From: Rachicladosporium sp. CCFEE 5018
Lineage: Eukaryota; Ascomycota; Dothideomycetes; Cladosporiales; Cladosporiaceae
Direction of reading: 5' to 3'
DNA length: 64,000 nucleotides
NCBI GenBank assembly: GCA_002077045.2
Contig: KZ111150.1
Span: 76,955 to 140,954 of the forward strand
Positions 1 to 10,661 of this stretch are shown here, piece by piece (position 1 is the stretch's first letter; each line of letters starts with the position of its first letter). Under the pieces are notes generated by a model that was given only the letters and a program-made list of their open reading frames with translations, did no database searches and had not been told where the DNA came from. A program made the position numbers and the translations under genes.

Positions 1-680
1 GCCACGCCCTTTTCAGCGCAGTTTCCTCACCATCACGAAGCGTCAGCTTCCATCAGCCGTCCCTGTAAGTAACAACAGCCTTCGTACCGTAATCAGCCAT
101 GCTGACATTTCCCAGTCTCTCCTCCTCAACATACTTGAAGAACTGCCCCTCGTCCAGCTTCTTCCCCTCAGCGTTGTGCTGGTCTCGAAACATCTCATAC
201 AACATCTTCCAGTTCATTGTCCGGCTTGGCCTATTGCGAAGCGCAGTCCGTACCGCCTCAGCTGAGGGCATGTCAGGCCACTGCGAAGGCACACTGATCG
301 GTGCTGCGCTGCTTGGGGCTACGTAGAGGAGTGTATCGTTGCCCGGACCTGGCATCACAAACTTCTTCTTGGTCTTCATCGCAATACCCGCAATATTGTC
401 GTCTACCTCCCTCACGGTGATCACACCGATCCTGCTGGCCTTGATGAAGCGAACGAAGTCGGCCTCTTTCCGGTACACCTTCTTCACCTTGTCGTATTCG
501 AACTTGTTCCACAGCGTAGAGTAGGCAATACCCCCTGATGGGATTGCAGCGGCGACTTCTCCCGGTGAAGGCATCAAAATTGGGTCGTGCCAGATCTTCG
601 TAGGTCTCTCAGCTGGCGCAAACGGGACAACCGGTATGCTTGAGGGCGTGATGACCTCACCAATGGCTTTCCGCGCAGGT
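1..680 (-). repeat. Second copy of the 3' end of the orphan gene at 52.3-56.9 kb (partial CDS 53-680)
   Basis: Aligns without gaps to 52298-52977 with about 14 mismatches (~98% identity). Read on the minus strand it encodes the last ~209 residues of the orphan protein, ending in TGA at 53-55. Of 13 mismatches inside the coding part, 11 fall in codons whose amino acid changes (nine residues differ, for example SGGIA versus SEATA). The copy stops at exactly the base where the contig ending at 52977 stops, directly before the N run. It may be a real paralogue, the other allele of a heterozygous isolate, or a redundant contig end placed here by scaffolding; its link to the PheRS gene to the right is not supported by continuous sequence. 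Confidence 0.85.
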
Positions 681-780
681 NNNNNNNNNNNNNNNNNNNN
701 NNNNNNNNNNNNNNNNNNNNNNNNNNNNNNNNNNNNNNNNNNNNNNNNNNNNNNNNNNNNNNNNNNNNNNNNNNNNNNNN
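681..780. other. Assembly gap, 100 N
   Basis: Exactly 100 N, the usual placeholder for a gap of unknown length. It removes the 5' end of the PheRS beta gene and the 5' part of the copied orphan gene. True distance and adjacency of the two sides are unknown. Confidence 0.98.
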
Positions 781-2579
781 AGCTCTGCTTCGAGTTTGGT
801 ATTGAGCTCGACGACGATACTACTGGCCAAGAAGAGCCACCGCAGCTCAAGATCGAGATCCCCGCGAACCGATATGACATGCTGTGCTTCGAAGGCATTG
901 CCATGAACCTCAATGTCTTCCTTGGCCGACAAGCGATGCCGCAGTATCGGCTGAGCAGACCGAAAGATGGCAAGTTGCTGGAGGTGACTGTCAAGCCGGA
1001 AACGCAGCAAGTCCGGCAGTTTTTCTCATGTGCCATCTTACGTGGCGTCAAGTTCGACGAGGCTCGATATCAGAGCTTCATCTCGTTGCAAGACAAGCTG
1101 CACCAAAACCTCGCACGACAACGGAGTCTGGTGGCTATCGGCACGCACGATCTTGACACGCTGAAGGGTCCCTTTACATACGAGGCCTTGCCACCAGAGC
1201 AGATCAAATTTGCCCCACTTAATCAGACGAAGGAGATGAATGCAAAGGAGATGATGGATTTCTTCGAGGTATGCTGAGGCTGTTCGCCATCAGTGACATG
1301 CCCACTGACAATCTCACAGAAAGACCTGCAACTCCGAAAGTATCTCCCCATCATTCGAGACAAGCCGGTGTACCCCATCATCTACGACGCAAACCGCACA
1401 GTCCTCTCTATGCCGCCTATCATCAACAGCAATCACTCCAAGATCACACTCAAGACACGAGACGTCTTCATCGACATAACAGCCACTGACAAGACTAAGC
1501 TCGAGATCGTGAACCACATCCTCGTAGCTATGTTCTCCATGTATTGCGCCGAGCCCTTCACCATCGAGCCGGTCAAGATCATCTCCCCTCACAATAATGA
1601 GTCAAGAGAAACACCCGATCTCTCCCCTCGCGCCACGAAAGTCAGCTCCAGCTTCATCAACTCCGTCTGTGGACTCACGCTCTCGAGAGACGAGATCTCT
1701 GCCTTGCTCACCAAGATGTGCCACTCCTCGCGCCCATCAAATACCTCGGACGATCTGCTCGACATCGACATCCCCATCACCCGTGCAGATGTCCTACACC
1801 AAGCCGACATAATGGAAGACGCAGCAATTGCCTACGGCTTCAACAACCTCCCTCGCCACTTCCCCTCAGTATCGCACGGTGTCGCAGCAGCGCTCCCGAT
1901 CAACAAGCTGGCCGATATTGTGCGGTCAGAAGCCGCAATGGCCGGGTGGACAGAAGTCATGCCCCTAATCCTATGCTCACACGACGAGAACTACGCCTGG
2001 CTGAACAAGGCAGACGATAACAAAGCGGTCCGTCTGCAAAACCCGAAGACTGCTGAGTACCAGATTGTGCGCACATCACTCTTGCCAGGCCTGCTCAAGA
2101 CGATCCGCGAGAATCGCAAGCATGCCGTACCGATGAAGATCTTCGAAGTGAGCGATATCGGAATCAAAGATGAGAAGCTTGAGCGGCGGAGTCGGAATGT
2201 GCGACACTTTGCTGCTGCGTGGTACGGCAAGAGCAGTGGCTTCGAGCAGGTGCATGGTCTACTTGATCGGGTAATGTTGATGCTGCGAAGCGCGGTGATT
2301 ACGAGGGATGCTCAGCTGAAGAAGGGCGAGATGACCGGGTACTTCATTGAGGAGGTAGAAGGTGTGTATTCACCGTATCTAGAAGACAGACCCTCTGCTG
2401 ACTGTCATGCAGACTCAACTTATCTCGCCGGCCATGCAGCAGCGATCTACCTCCAGCTGAAGGGCCAATCAGCAGTGAAGGTCGGCATCTTCGGCATCTT
2501 GCACCCAAAGGTGCTGAAGCACTTTGACTTGCCGTTCCCGACTTCGACGTTGGAGTTGAACCTAGAGCATTTCATGTAG
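781..2579 (+). CDS. FRS1: Phenylalanine--tRNA ligase beta subunit, cytosolic (5' end lost in gap)
   Basis: Beta subunit of the alpha2-beta2 cytosolic enzyme that charges tRNA-Phe. Proposed exons are 781-1268, 1320-2361 and 2413-2579, joining as DFFE/KDLQLRKYLPII and EEVE/DSTYLAGHAAAIYL. Recognisable blocks are LCFEFGIELD at the broken start, EIPANRYDMLC, PIINSNHSKI, and the C-terminal GIFGILHPKVL before the final LELNLEHFM. About 564 residues are present. Yeast Frs1 has about 595, so roughly 25 N-terminal residues lie in the gap. The second intron is 51 nt, a multiple of three, and has no in-frame stop, so an uncut reading would insert 17 wrong residues. Confidence 0.95.
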
Positions 2580-3079
2580 CTTTAAGCACGCGATACCCGA
2601 GGCTCGTGCCGTAGCGAAGATTACAAAGTTTAGACGCTCCAACGGTCGGCATATCTTTCCCTTCCCTGCACGAGCAAGTGGAGAATGCACACACATGACT
2701 GGATATCGTCCTTTGACAGGGCTGGGAAGCTACAGTTGTAGGCAAGTCTTAGCGCTAATGCGACGTCAAAGGGTTAGTGGCTCACATTACTGTTACGCGA
2801 ATGAGACAGAGCATTCTGTCTTGGCGTCACGAGAAGCCGAGGCTTCAACCCCACCGCACTGAACCTAGGTCCGGATCTGAGACGACTAATGCTCGTGACA
2901 CTCTGGCACTCTACTGTAGGGCAAGTATACATATTTCCAGTCCTCTTGTTGCACCATTGGGCGTTCTCGTCTTCATTGTTTAGTGATCGCACTTACTTCC
3001 AGACCACAGCCACAACGAGCAAACTCAGACAGCCTGAGTCAAATATACCACGCTTTGCGACACCTCTCCGAAAGCCACA
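2580..3079. other. Intergenic: PheRS 3' side and HsbA promoter
   Basis: No coding signal recognised. Should hold the PheRS terminator and the promoter and 5' UTR of the downstream secreted protein. No clear repeat or RNA gene. Confidence 0.6.
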
Positions 3080-3691
3080 ATGAAGTACTCTGCGCTCGTC
3101 TTCAGCACACTACTCGCCATCTCCTCCGCAAGCCCCATCCTCAAACGCGACTCCGCCAGCGACGCCACGGCCATCATCTCTTCACTGAGCAACATCGTGG
3201 CCAAAGTCACCACGCTCAACAACACCCTCAACACCTTCAAGGCAAAGGATCCCCTAAACCTCTTCACGGCCCTCAAAATCCAGAAACAATCCAGCGACGT
3301 TGGCACCGCCACCGACTCCGCGATCTCCACTGCCCAGGCCTCCGGTCCACTCGACGATGCCGGCTCGCTCAAAGTCGCCCTGGCTATACTCAGCCTCTCA
3401 ACAACGCTAAAGGGCTTCCTTGCCAATATTGAGACCAAGAAGCCGGCGTTTGACAGCATTCTCCTGGGCTTGGTCAGTCTGAGCCAGACAACTAAGGCGA
3501 CGTTGGTGAAGCAGAAGGGGCAGGCGGATCAGTTGGGGGCGGTGATTGCGGGTAAACTGACGGCGACGTATCAGGGTTTGGCGCCAGGAGTGCAAAGTCA
3601 GATTGATGGGTACTTTGATCATGCTATTGCTGTGTATTCGCAGCCAGGCGGGGTGATCTCTTTGCCGCCGCTGTCGTTGGGGAAAGAGTGA
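3080..3691 (+). CDS. HsbA-family secreted cell-wall protein
   Basis: Single-exon 203-residue protein with a secretory signal (MKYSALVFSTLLAISSASP) followed by a dibasic KR at residues 23-24, a likely Kex2 site. The rest is a helical, Ser/Thr/Ala-rich domain with regularly spaced hydrophobic residues, as in the hydrophobic surface-binding protein A / Mp1 galactomannoprotein family (Pfam HsbA). Members bind hydrophobic surfaces or lipids and are secreted or wall-associated. No GPI-anchor signal is visible. Family assignment rests on overall pattern and size, not on a catalytic motif. The start is the first ATG after an in-frame stop. Confidence 0.8.
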   Translation: MKYSALVFSTLLAISSASPILKRDSASDATAIISSLSNIVAKVTTLNNTLNTFKAKDPLNLFTALKIQKQSSDVGTATDSAISTAQASGPLDDAGSLKVALAILSLSTTLKGFLANIETKKPAFDSILLGLVSLSQTTKATLVKQKGQADQLGAVIAGKLTATYQGLAPGVQSQIDGYFDHAIAVYSQPGGVISLPPLSLGKE

Positions 3692-3872
3692 GGGTGTTGA
3701 GAGTGGCTGTACTAGGCCGGGAGTTAGACAGGCTGAGAAGTTGGGAGGAAAGTGCCGAGCACTAGGTAGCTAATGATAAGATGTTCACACTCGCTAACAA
3801 TTGGTATCGACCAACCCCATAACTCCACGATCGTACTCATAGCCCGAAATTTGTGGTGCTCACAACCATCCA

Positions 3873-4937
3873 TCACAACTTCACAACACCCAACTTGATC
3901 AGACTTTCCGCAGCAGACACGACGCTCTCCTCTGACGTTTTGAACACATGTCCCAGCTCCGTCTTCGCTTTCGAATTGCTAGCACTGTTCGTCTTGCCCA
4001 GCTCGCCCGTAATAAGTCGCACAGCAGGATCCCACAAGGCCGCCAGTCGCAGCACGAAGTTCGGCAGCTGCATGGTCGGCACTTTCTTCGACTGCCCCGG
4101 CAGACCCTTCTTGAGGAAAGACGAAATGTCCTTGAAGCTGATGAATGGCCCATCCGCGACTGCGAGATACCGATTTCCCGCCGCCTTGGGATTTGTCATT
4201 GCGAGTAAGTGCAGGGAAGCCACATCCCGCACATCTACGGCACCGAAGCTGATCTGAGGTAGTCCAGGTAAGGCGCCTTCGAGCATGCGCTTGATGATCT
4301 CAAGACTCGTGCTGTCGCCCTTGGAGCTGAGCAGCGGTCCGAAGACACCCACGGGATTTACGACGGCGACTTCGAGTGATCCTCCCTCAGATTTGACGAA
4401 GTCCCAAGCAGCTTTCTCAGCGATAGTCTTGCTTTTCTGATACGCAGGGACTGGACGGCCGCTATCGAGGTCTGTCCAGTCGGTCTCAGTGTACGGTGTA
4501 GTGCGATCTGCGTGCCCGTAGCCGATGGCTGCGTATGAGCTGGTAATGACCACTCGTTTGACAGTGCCAGCTTTCTTCGCAGCACGAAGGACTCGTAAAG
4601 TACCCTCGCGGGCTGGGATGATGAGTTCATCTTCGTGCTTGGGTGGCGCGGCTGGGAAGGGACTGGCGACATGCAGGACATAGATGGATCCGACACATGC
4701 TTCTTCCCAGCCCTCGTCATTCATCAGATCGGCGGTGAAGAACTTAATGCCGCTGGCTTGAGCTTCGCTGACGCCGCCATTGCGGACTGCCTCTTTGATC
4801 TCATCAGCGCGACTGGCTTTGCGGATTGTGGTGTGCACTTGGTAGCCGGCTTGTAGGAGTTGTAAGATACAGTGGCTGCCAATGAAGCCAGTGCCTCCGG
4901 TCACGAGGACTATCTTGCCTGCGTTTGTGTCTGTCAT
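3873..4937 (-). CDS. NAD(P)-dependent extended SDR, dihydroflavonol-reductase / Gre2-like
   Basis: Intronless, 354 residues, a normal length for an extended short-chain dehydrogenase. The dinucleotide-binding motif TGGTGFIGSH lies near residues 13-22 and the catalytic YxxxK as AYQKSK near residue 167; VVITSSYAA supplies the upstream Ser. NPVGVFGPLL and the DVRDVASLHLLAM helix are typical of the dihydroflavonol-4-reductase/aldehyde reductase branch that includes yeast Gre2. Substrate cannot be told from sequence; carbonyl or aldehyde reduction is the family role. It has no signal peptide, so is probably cytosolic. It converges on the HsbA gene across about 180 bases. Confidence 0.9.
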   Translation of the reverse strand: MTDTNAGKIVLVTGGTGFIGSHCILQLLQAGYQVHTTIRKASRADEIKEAVRNGGVSEAQASGIKFFTADLMNDEGWEEACVGSIYVLHVASPFPAAPPKHEDELIIPAREGTLRVLRAAKKAGTVKRVVITSSYAAIGYGHADRTTPYTETDWTDLDSGRPVPAYQKSKTIAEKAAWDFVKSEGGSLEVAVVNPVGVFGPLLSSKGDSTSLEIIKRMLEGALPGLPQISFGAVDVRDVASLHLLAMTNPKAAGNRYLAVADGPFISFKDISSFLKKGLPGQSKKVPTMQLPNFVLRLAALWDPAVRLITGELGKTNSASNSKAKTELGHVFKTSEESVVSAAESLIKLGVVKL

Positions 4938-5301
4938 CGCGGTCCGTGAGTGTGACTTTTACCTGCAATGTGATTGTGGTGCTTCGTTGGCGCCCAGTGT
5001 TACGGATTATATTCTACGTCTGCTAATTGTGTTGCCTAGACTGCAATCTGACACAATCTGACGCGGATAGCGATTGTGCCGTGCTCACGGACAAGGAGAC
5101 CTTTACGGCCGTCCGTGGTGTGATGAGTGCGTGGGTGAGCCGAGGAGGCTGATAAGTGCATATGTGGTGATGAGACAAAGTCTGTGCACGCGGAGCTCGG
5201 GATCGCAAGCGGATACAACCCGTTTGGTCAATTCTTTCACCAGTATTCCTCGTTTGCTGTCACTATTCGACACTATTACCGCAGTGGAAGACTTGGTTCC
5301 A
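4938..5301. other. Intergenic: divergent promoter between SDR and polyprenal reductase genes
   Basis: Lies between two divergently transcribed genes. Open frames are short and overlap on both strands. No recognisable RNA gene or repeat. Confidence 0.6.
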
Positions 5302-6309
5302 ATGGCATTGGACCTGGTCGACTGCGTTCGACTTTGCTTCCTGGGCGCAGCTGCAGCCGTGGGCCTTTCCCTGACCACCTGAGTAGATAGCTGTCCATGC
5401 TCACGCTTTTGGTAGGTCCTAACAGTCTCCTCTGTACCAGCTCTTTCATCTCGATTTCTTGCCTATGGCGCGCGTATAACGCATAGCGAACAACAGACAT
5501 CCCAGAACCAGGATCGTACGACTTCGTCTCCCATGCTTAAGCTGCTGGACGCTCTGGCGGCGACACAAGTACCGCATTCCTGGTTTACTGCCTTCTACGT
5601 AACAAGTGTTACACTGTCGCTCATATGGGTGTCTGACTATTCGCTGGCCGGTCCACTTGAGGCCTTGCTTGCGGCTCATGTCGATCCCGGTCGACCATTG
5701 ATGACCTTCCAGCAAGTCTGCCTAGGCTGGTTGTGCGTGTTCATTCAAGGCTCACGACGACTGTACGAGAGCATCAGTTTCACTGGGTCGTTCAACAGTA
5801 CGATGTGGATAGGTCACTGGCTGATAGGCGAAGCCTTCTACATTGGCCTTAGTGTCGCTATCTGGAGCGAAAGGATGGGTACCTTGCACAGTCCCAGTGA
5901 GCTCAGCCATCACCTTCTTGATCAAACGACAAGTCCGCAGCTACTCGCTCTTGCCCTGTTCGCGATCGCATCAATCGCACAGAACAGATGCCACGCTCAC
6001 CTGAACTCCCTGCGGACGAAGACCTCTCGAGCAACGATGTCGCAGAAGTCACGCTACAGTCTACCACATCATCCTCTGTTCCGCTACACGCATACGCCGC
6101 ACTATTTTGCAGAGTGTTTGATATATGTAGCACTCGCCGTACTGACGGCTCCGACGGGCTGCATTGTAAACAGAACGATGCTGTGTGCGATGGGGTTCGT
6201 GATCGTCAACCTTGGTGTGACTGCGCATGGCACAGCAGCGTGGTATGAGAGGACATTCGGCAAAGACGCAACCGGTGGAAGGGCGAGGATGATACCGTTT
6301 TTGTACTAA
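5302..6309 (+). CDS. DFG10: Polyprenal reductase (Dfg10/SRD5A3 family)
   Basis: Catalyses a late step in making dolichol from polyprenol, needed in the ER for N-glycosylation. My model is exon 5302-5358 and exon 5416-6309, giving 316 residues (human SRD5A3 has 318). The join reads GAAAA/VLTVSSVPALSSRFLAYG, which restores the family's RFLAYG motif and VPHSWFTAFYV. The steroid 5-alpha-reductase-type C-terminus is clear: LPHHPLFRYTHTPHYFAE and the terminal RMIPFLY. Several membrane helices are present. The intron (57 nt) uses a weak donor, GTGGGC; without it the frame meets stops. Later in-frame ATGs (such as 5533) would lose conserved sequence, so I prefer 5302. Confidence 0.85.
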
Positions 6310-6536
6310 TCAACCCAAGAAAGACCGCACTGAGATCGGCGCAACTTTCTTCCGCTGCATGACTGCAGCATGCATGCACAGCCCACTGACGAAGAGCTGA
6401 GTTGCGGACTGGCGATTGTCAATGTAACTATATCACGGCACAGCGTCTGTATGCCACCACGCCGGCGTCTCGCAAGGTGCAGCAGACGTACACCCTGAAA
6501 CATCCTTCTGCTTGGCCAGGAAAGATAACGGCGGAG

Positions 6537-8687
6537 ATGGCAGCCTTGGGCACGACATCGACGCGCTATGTATACAGTCCGCTACTTCCTCGCCATACGC
6601 GGCTTTTGAAATACACTGCGGCAGCGCCGGAGGCTCCGCAGGTACTCAATCTGGCCCTTGTGACATGCGCTCTTCACGACTTCTGTCGGCCTTACATTGC
6701 TCTCAGCTACACCTGGGATGCACCAATAACAGCGGATGATGAAGCTGTCGATCTCGAAAGCGAGACTAGGGAAGTGCTCATCGAAAGCGTAGCAGGAGCA
6801 CCATCGACGATTGAGATCCGCCGGAACCTCTACGACGCACTCCAGACACTTGGTCCTGCAATGCTACAGAAGACACGCGACGATGGTGTATCTCACATCT
6901 GGATCGATGCAATTTGTATCAATCAGGAGGATCTCGAGGAGCGCTCCCAGCAAGTTGCCCTGATGGGAAAGATATACTCAACAGCAGTGAGTGTCTGGGC
7001 CTGGCTGGGCGCTGCCGACGATACGACAGATTCCGTCAGTGTGTTCCACACCGCACTATGGGATGCGATGGATCAAACTACAAGAGACCATCCGTGGACT
7101 GAGCAGAACATCAGGTACAGGACGGGTGGCGTAATTTTCCCAAAGCTTTGCATGGCTGTCAGTATGAGCCAGGTCAGAGATCTGTATCGATTCTACGCCC
7201 GCAGGCGGCTGCTGAACAGGCTTTGGGTTGTGCAGGAGCTCGTACTGGGTAACGATGTGTTACTCTGGATCGACACGCTGCCAGTGTCCTTAACGGTCTT
7301 TCGATTCTGGGCTTCTCTCGTAACCGAGGACTTACCATTTAATTATTTCAAGCTTCACGCAGCAGACATAGCAGGAGAATTGGCGAATGTAACGCAAAAC
7401 CTTCGCGCTTTGTTCGTCACTACTGAGCTCGCGACACAGCATGGGGCTGGGGGGCCGCTAGACCCTGCTCACCGTTCTTTCCTGCAGCAAGCGTGTGGAG
7501 CACGCTTTCCCGGAGCCGAAACGTGTGCGGCATATCTCGTGCAACTCTTGGCCATCACCTGCAACCACGACGCGAAGGATCCTAGGGACAAGCTATGCGG
7601 TATCCTCGGGATGGTGCAGCCTTTCTGGCCAAGCGATGGAACGCCCCTGATCGAGCCGAGTTATGCTACGCCAGTAGAGCAGATATACTACGAGTTGGCA
7701 ATCTGGTGTATGCACATCCAGTCTAATTTGTGCGTATTATCCCTTGTGGTGCGCACCCCAGAAGCAACAGCTTCAGACATGCCGTCCTGGGTCCCGAACC
7801 TCGCTGCCAGGACACTCGACGCGCCTGAGCTGCTCCAGCACTATCTCTTCGAAGATGGGCCCACAGGTGCGAGCTACGTAGCATTCCATGCGAACGGCCC
7901 AAGTCGTACCAGGGAACCGTGCTTCCGTGTCAATGGCATGTCTCTTCTTGCACGGGGCCACATGCTGGCCACCATTGAAACGTTGTCAGTTGGCTCGCCC
8001 GTATTCAGTGTACTGAAAGCACCACCAGTGGAGACTGCAGGGGACACACTGTGTGCACTACAACTACTTGAGTACATGATCTCGTGCTGTCTTGCGCAAT
8101 CACCGTATCTCAACGGAAGATATGTCAACGGCCAGCATGTCATCGAGGCTGTCGTTGGGTGCGCTCTGATGAGCTACGATGGCGGTAATGGACCGACCAC
8201 TTGGTTCCTGTCCTACGCAACGTGGTTGCTAGGCACACGATACAAGCGCGCGGATCCGGAAAACTTGGCACTCGCCTGTCGGCAGAGATGCATGGATATG
8301 CTGGAAGAGCTACCTCTTGTTTTCAGTATGGAGCGACTGACTCAGATCCGGGACATCGATGCAAGTGACTCATTGAATGCCCCGGAGTATTCAGAAGTCA
8401 GCACCGAGGAGGTCGTCTTTCATTCCATGTTGGACAAGCCAATGGCCAGTCGACGCATGTTCCAGACAGACACACAGCTTCTTGGTCTTGCGCATGTCGC
8501 TGCAATGGCTGGTGACGAAGTCTGGATACTGTCTGACGCCAAAGTGCCGTTCGTGTTGCGCTTGCTGTCGGATAGTACCGGACGCTACAGCCTGGTGGGA
8601 GAGGCATATGTGCATGGCGTGATGTTCGGCCAGCTCGTCAACGAAGACGATCCAGATATGTTGTGGGAAACCGTTGAGATCGTCTGA
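6537..8687 (+). CDS. HET-domain protein (heterokaryon-incompatibility type)
   Basis: Intronless, 716 residues. The HET domain occupies roughly residues 55-200, with the signatures YIALSYTWD, HIWIDAICINQEDLEER and the AVSVWAWLG strand. The remaining ~500 residues are helical, with no recognisable repeat, NACHT or ankyrin module. HET domains act in fungal allorecognition, where mismatched partners trigger cell death on fusion; many genomes carry dozens and most are untested. I chose the ATG at 6537 because the open frame upstream begins only at a TTG and lacks a better ATG. No obvious partner gene lies beside it: upstream is a dolichol-synthesis gene, downstream a glucanase. Confidence 0.92.
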   Translation: MAALGTTSTRYVYSPLLPRHTRLLKYTAAAPEAPQVLNLALVTCALHDFCRPYIALSYTWDAPITADDEAVDLESETREVLIESVAGAPSTIEIRRNLYDALQTLGPAMLQKTRDDGVSHIWIDAICINQEDLEERSQQVALMGKIYSTAVSVWAWLGAADDTTDSVSVFHTALWDAMDQTTRDHPWTEQNIRYRTGGVIFPKLCMAVSMSQVRDLYRFYARRRLLNRLWVVQELVLGNDVLLWIDTLPVSLTVFRFWASLVTEDLPFNYFKLHAADIAGELANVTQNLRALFVTTELATQHGAGGPLDPAHRSFLQQACGARFPGAETCAAYLVQLLAITCNHDAKDPRDKLCGILGMVQPFWPSDGTPLIEPSYATPVEQIYYELAIWCMHIQSNLCVLSLVVRTPEATASDMPSWVPNLAARTLDAPELLQHYLFEDGPTGASYVAFHANGPSRTREPCFRVNGMSLLARGHMLATIETLSVGSPVFSVLKAPPVETAGDTLCALQLLEYMISCCLAQSPYLNGRYVNGQHVIEAVVGCALMSYDGGNGPTTWFLSYATWLLGTRYKRADPENLALACRQRCMDMLEELPLVFSMERLTQIRDIDASDSLNAPEYSEVSTEEVVFHSMLDKPMASRRMFQTDTQLLGLAHVAAMAGDEVWILSDAKVPFVLRLLSDSTGRYSLVGEAYVHGVMFGQLVNEDDPDMLWETVEIV

Positions 8688-8782
8688 GCAGCAGCGACGA
8701 GTCTAACGCAAGATAGCTACTTCCGCAGAAAATCGATCTCGAATAATCTATGTAGTAGAGTTCCTAAACATGCACCATCACA

Positions 8783-10661
8783 CTACACACTCAAAGTGTA
8801 CGTTGCATTGTTCCCCGGCTGCCTTGGATAGAACTCGAACGTGAACTTCACAGGCTGCGCAGCCGCAACAGCCGCTTGAATCGCACCGGCCTTGATGATG
8901 ACGTGCCCACTGTCGAAGTCCCACTGGTTGCCGTATGTCTGGAATGAAGTCAGCATCGGATTATCATACGAACAATTTGTCAGCGCACATACACTACGGC
9001 ACTGCTGTAAGGCAGGTAAATACACGGTCCACGTGTCCACCAGACAAGTGCCATCAGGAAGCACAGCCTGCACAGCTGCTGGCCTGTTGATGCCCTTCCA
9101 GCTGATGGGGATAGCAAGATCTCCGCTGGCTGTAGCCGCCGCACTCGAGCTATTGCTTGCCAATGCAGCGACGTCCCATTGCACAAGTTGCGCAACTAGC
9201 GAAGCACCCTTGCTGAACTTGAGGCTGAAGCTCGTTACCGGCCCAGCGACGGACGACGGTGTGATGTACTTTGAGAGCAAGCTTGCCTTGTAAGTGACAC
9301 TAGAGCCGGTCACAGTGAAGTCGATACCCTTCCGCAAGGCTTTGCCGTCTGGCCCATTCACCGAGGAGAGCGTGTTGCCATTGAAATTGTAGGTCAGAGT
9401 CTGATCTGTGATATTCGTGCCGACTTTGTGGTAGAGGAAAGCGCTCGACACTTGCGTGATGGAGCCATCAGTCGTGCTATCAGGCACAGCATTGGGCTTG
9501 CCCTTCACAGCAGCCATAAGAATGTCGATAGCGACCGGATCTCTGAACTTCTCGATTGAGCGATCGAGCTCGGTCGCGCTGTTGTCCCATAGGAACGTCG
9601 TGAACGAGTACTTCTTCGCAGTAGTCTGCAGGTAGTCGAAGTACTTCCAGCGCGCAGACGTCTCGACCAAGTTGTTAGCCTCCCATTCGCCGATTACGAC
9701 AGGCACATCGCTGAAGTTGCCACGGAAGGCGGCAAAGTCAGCATCCAGCGCCGCCTTGTCAGCATCGGAGCCCCAAGTTGTCTTCCCCCAGGCGCCGAAG
9801 ATGAGATCGTAAGGGGAGTAGTAGTGAAATTGGATCGCCCACGGATTCGTGATGTTAGTCGGACGCACGAAGCTCTGCGACGTCTTAACCGAGTCTTCTC
9901 CAGGTCCGACGAGTGTCACCACACGCTTTGCGTTGAAGCCACCGGAGTCGCGGAGTGCTTGGAGGAAGATTGTGTTCAGCTTGTTGAGCTCCGTGAACTG
10001 AGCGGCAGTGGAGCCAGTGGGCTCGTTGATCGGCTCGAAGGCAAGCAAAGATGACTTGCAGGCAAGCTTGGCCGCGATCTGGAGCCAGAGGCTGTAGAAT
10101 AGCGTCTCGAAGGAGGTGTAGTCAGATGTAGCAGTCAGGTCGAACTCTACGTGTTGCGTCAGCCCGCTCTCTTCGACGTGACCTTTTTCAAAGCATGTAC
10201 ATACCGTTCCACGAGTCGTGATGCACGTTGACAATAGCGTACATGTTACGGGTCAATGCATAGTCGACCACATCAGATACACGCTGCAGCCAAGTAGCAT
10301 TTACCGTCTTGCCATCGGCCTCGAAGTGATCTGTCCATGTAATCGGGATGCGCACCGCCTTGAACCCCGCTGCTTTGACAGCATCAAAGTCAGCGGGCTT
10401 CGCAGCAGGTCCCCAGGATCCCTCGGTCGGTATCCCATCGAGTGTATTACCTGCGTGGATTCAGCTAGTGCGAGTCTGCGGGTGTCGATATGGATTACCC
10501 AGATTCCAGCCAGGGTTTGCCGCCTTCACCCAGTCGGCCGAAGACAACTTCTTGAATGTGCCAGGACATGTTGCCGCTCTTGGACGAAGGTTCTCAGGTG
10601 CAGGCAGTGCGCTGACGAGAGCGACTGTGCACAATGCGAGACTGCCTGTTGACAACAACAT
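8783..10661 (-). CDS. Secreted GH5 glucanase with CBM_X2-like module
   Basis: Four exons on the minus strand: 10499-10661, 10205-10450, 8993-10146 and 8783-8938, giving 572 residues. A signal peptide starts MLLSTGSLALC. The GH5 barrel carries the acid/base Glu in AFEPINEPTG and the nucleophile Glu in VVIGEWEANN; NPGWNLGN and VHHDSWN are also GH5 marks. After the barrel, a stretch with LTYNFNGNTLSS and GIDFTVTGSSVTYK fits the CBM_X2 fold, followed by a further beta-rich, possibly sugar-binding tail. It likely cleaves beta-glucan or cellulose outside the cell. The third intron (54 nt, 8939-8992) keeps frame and has no stop, so it is easily mistaken for coding sequence. Confidence 0.92.

Noticed and set aside
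53..1051. A 332-codon minus-strand frame across the first N run
   Set aside because: The part right of the gap is antisense to the PheRS beta gene; only 53-680 is meaningful.
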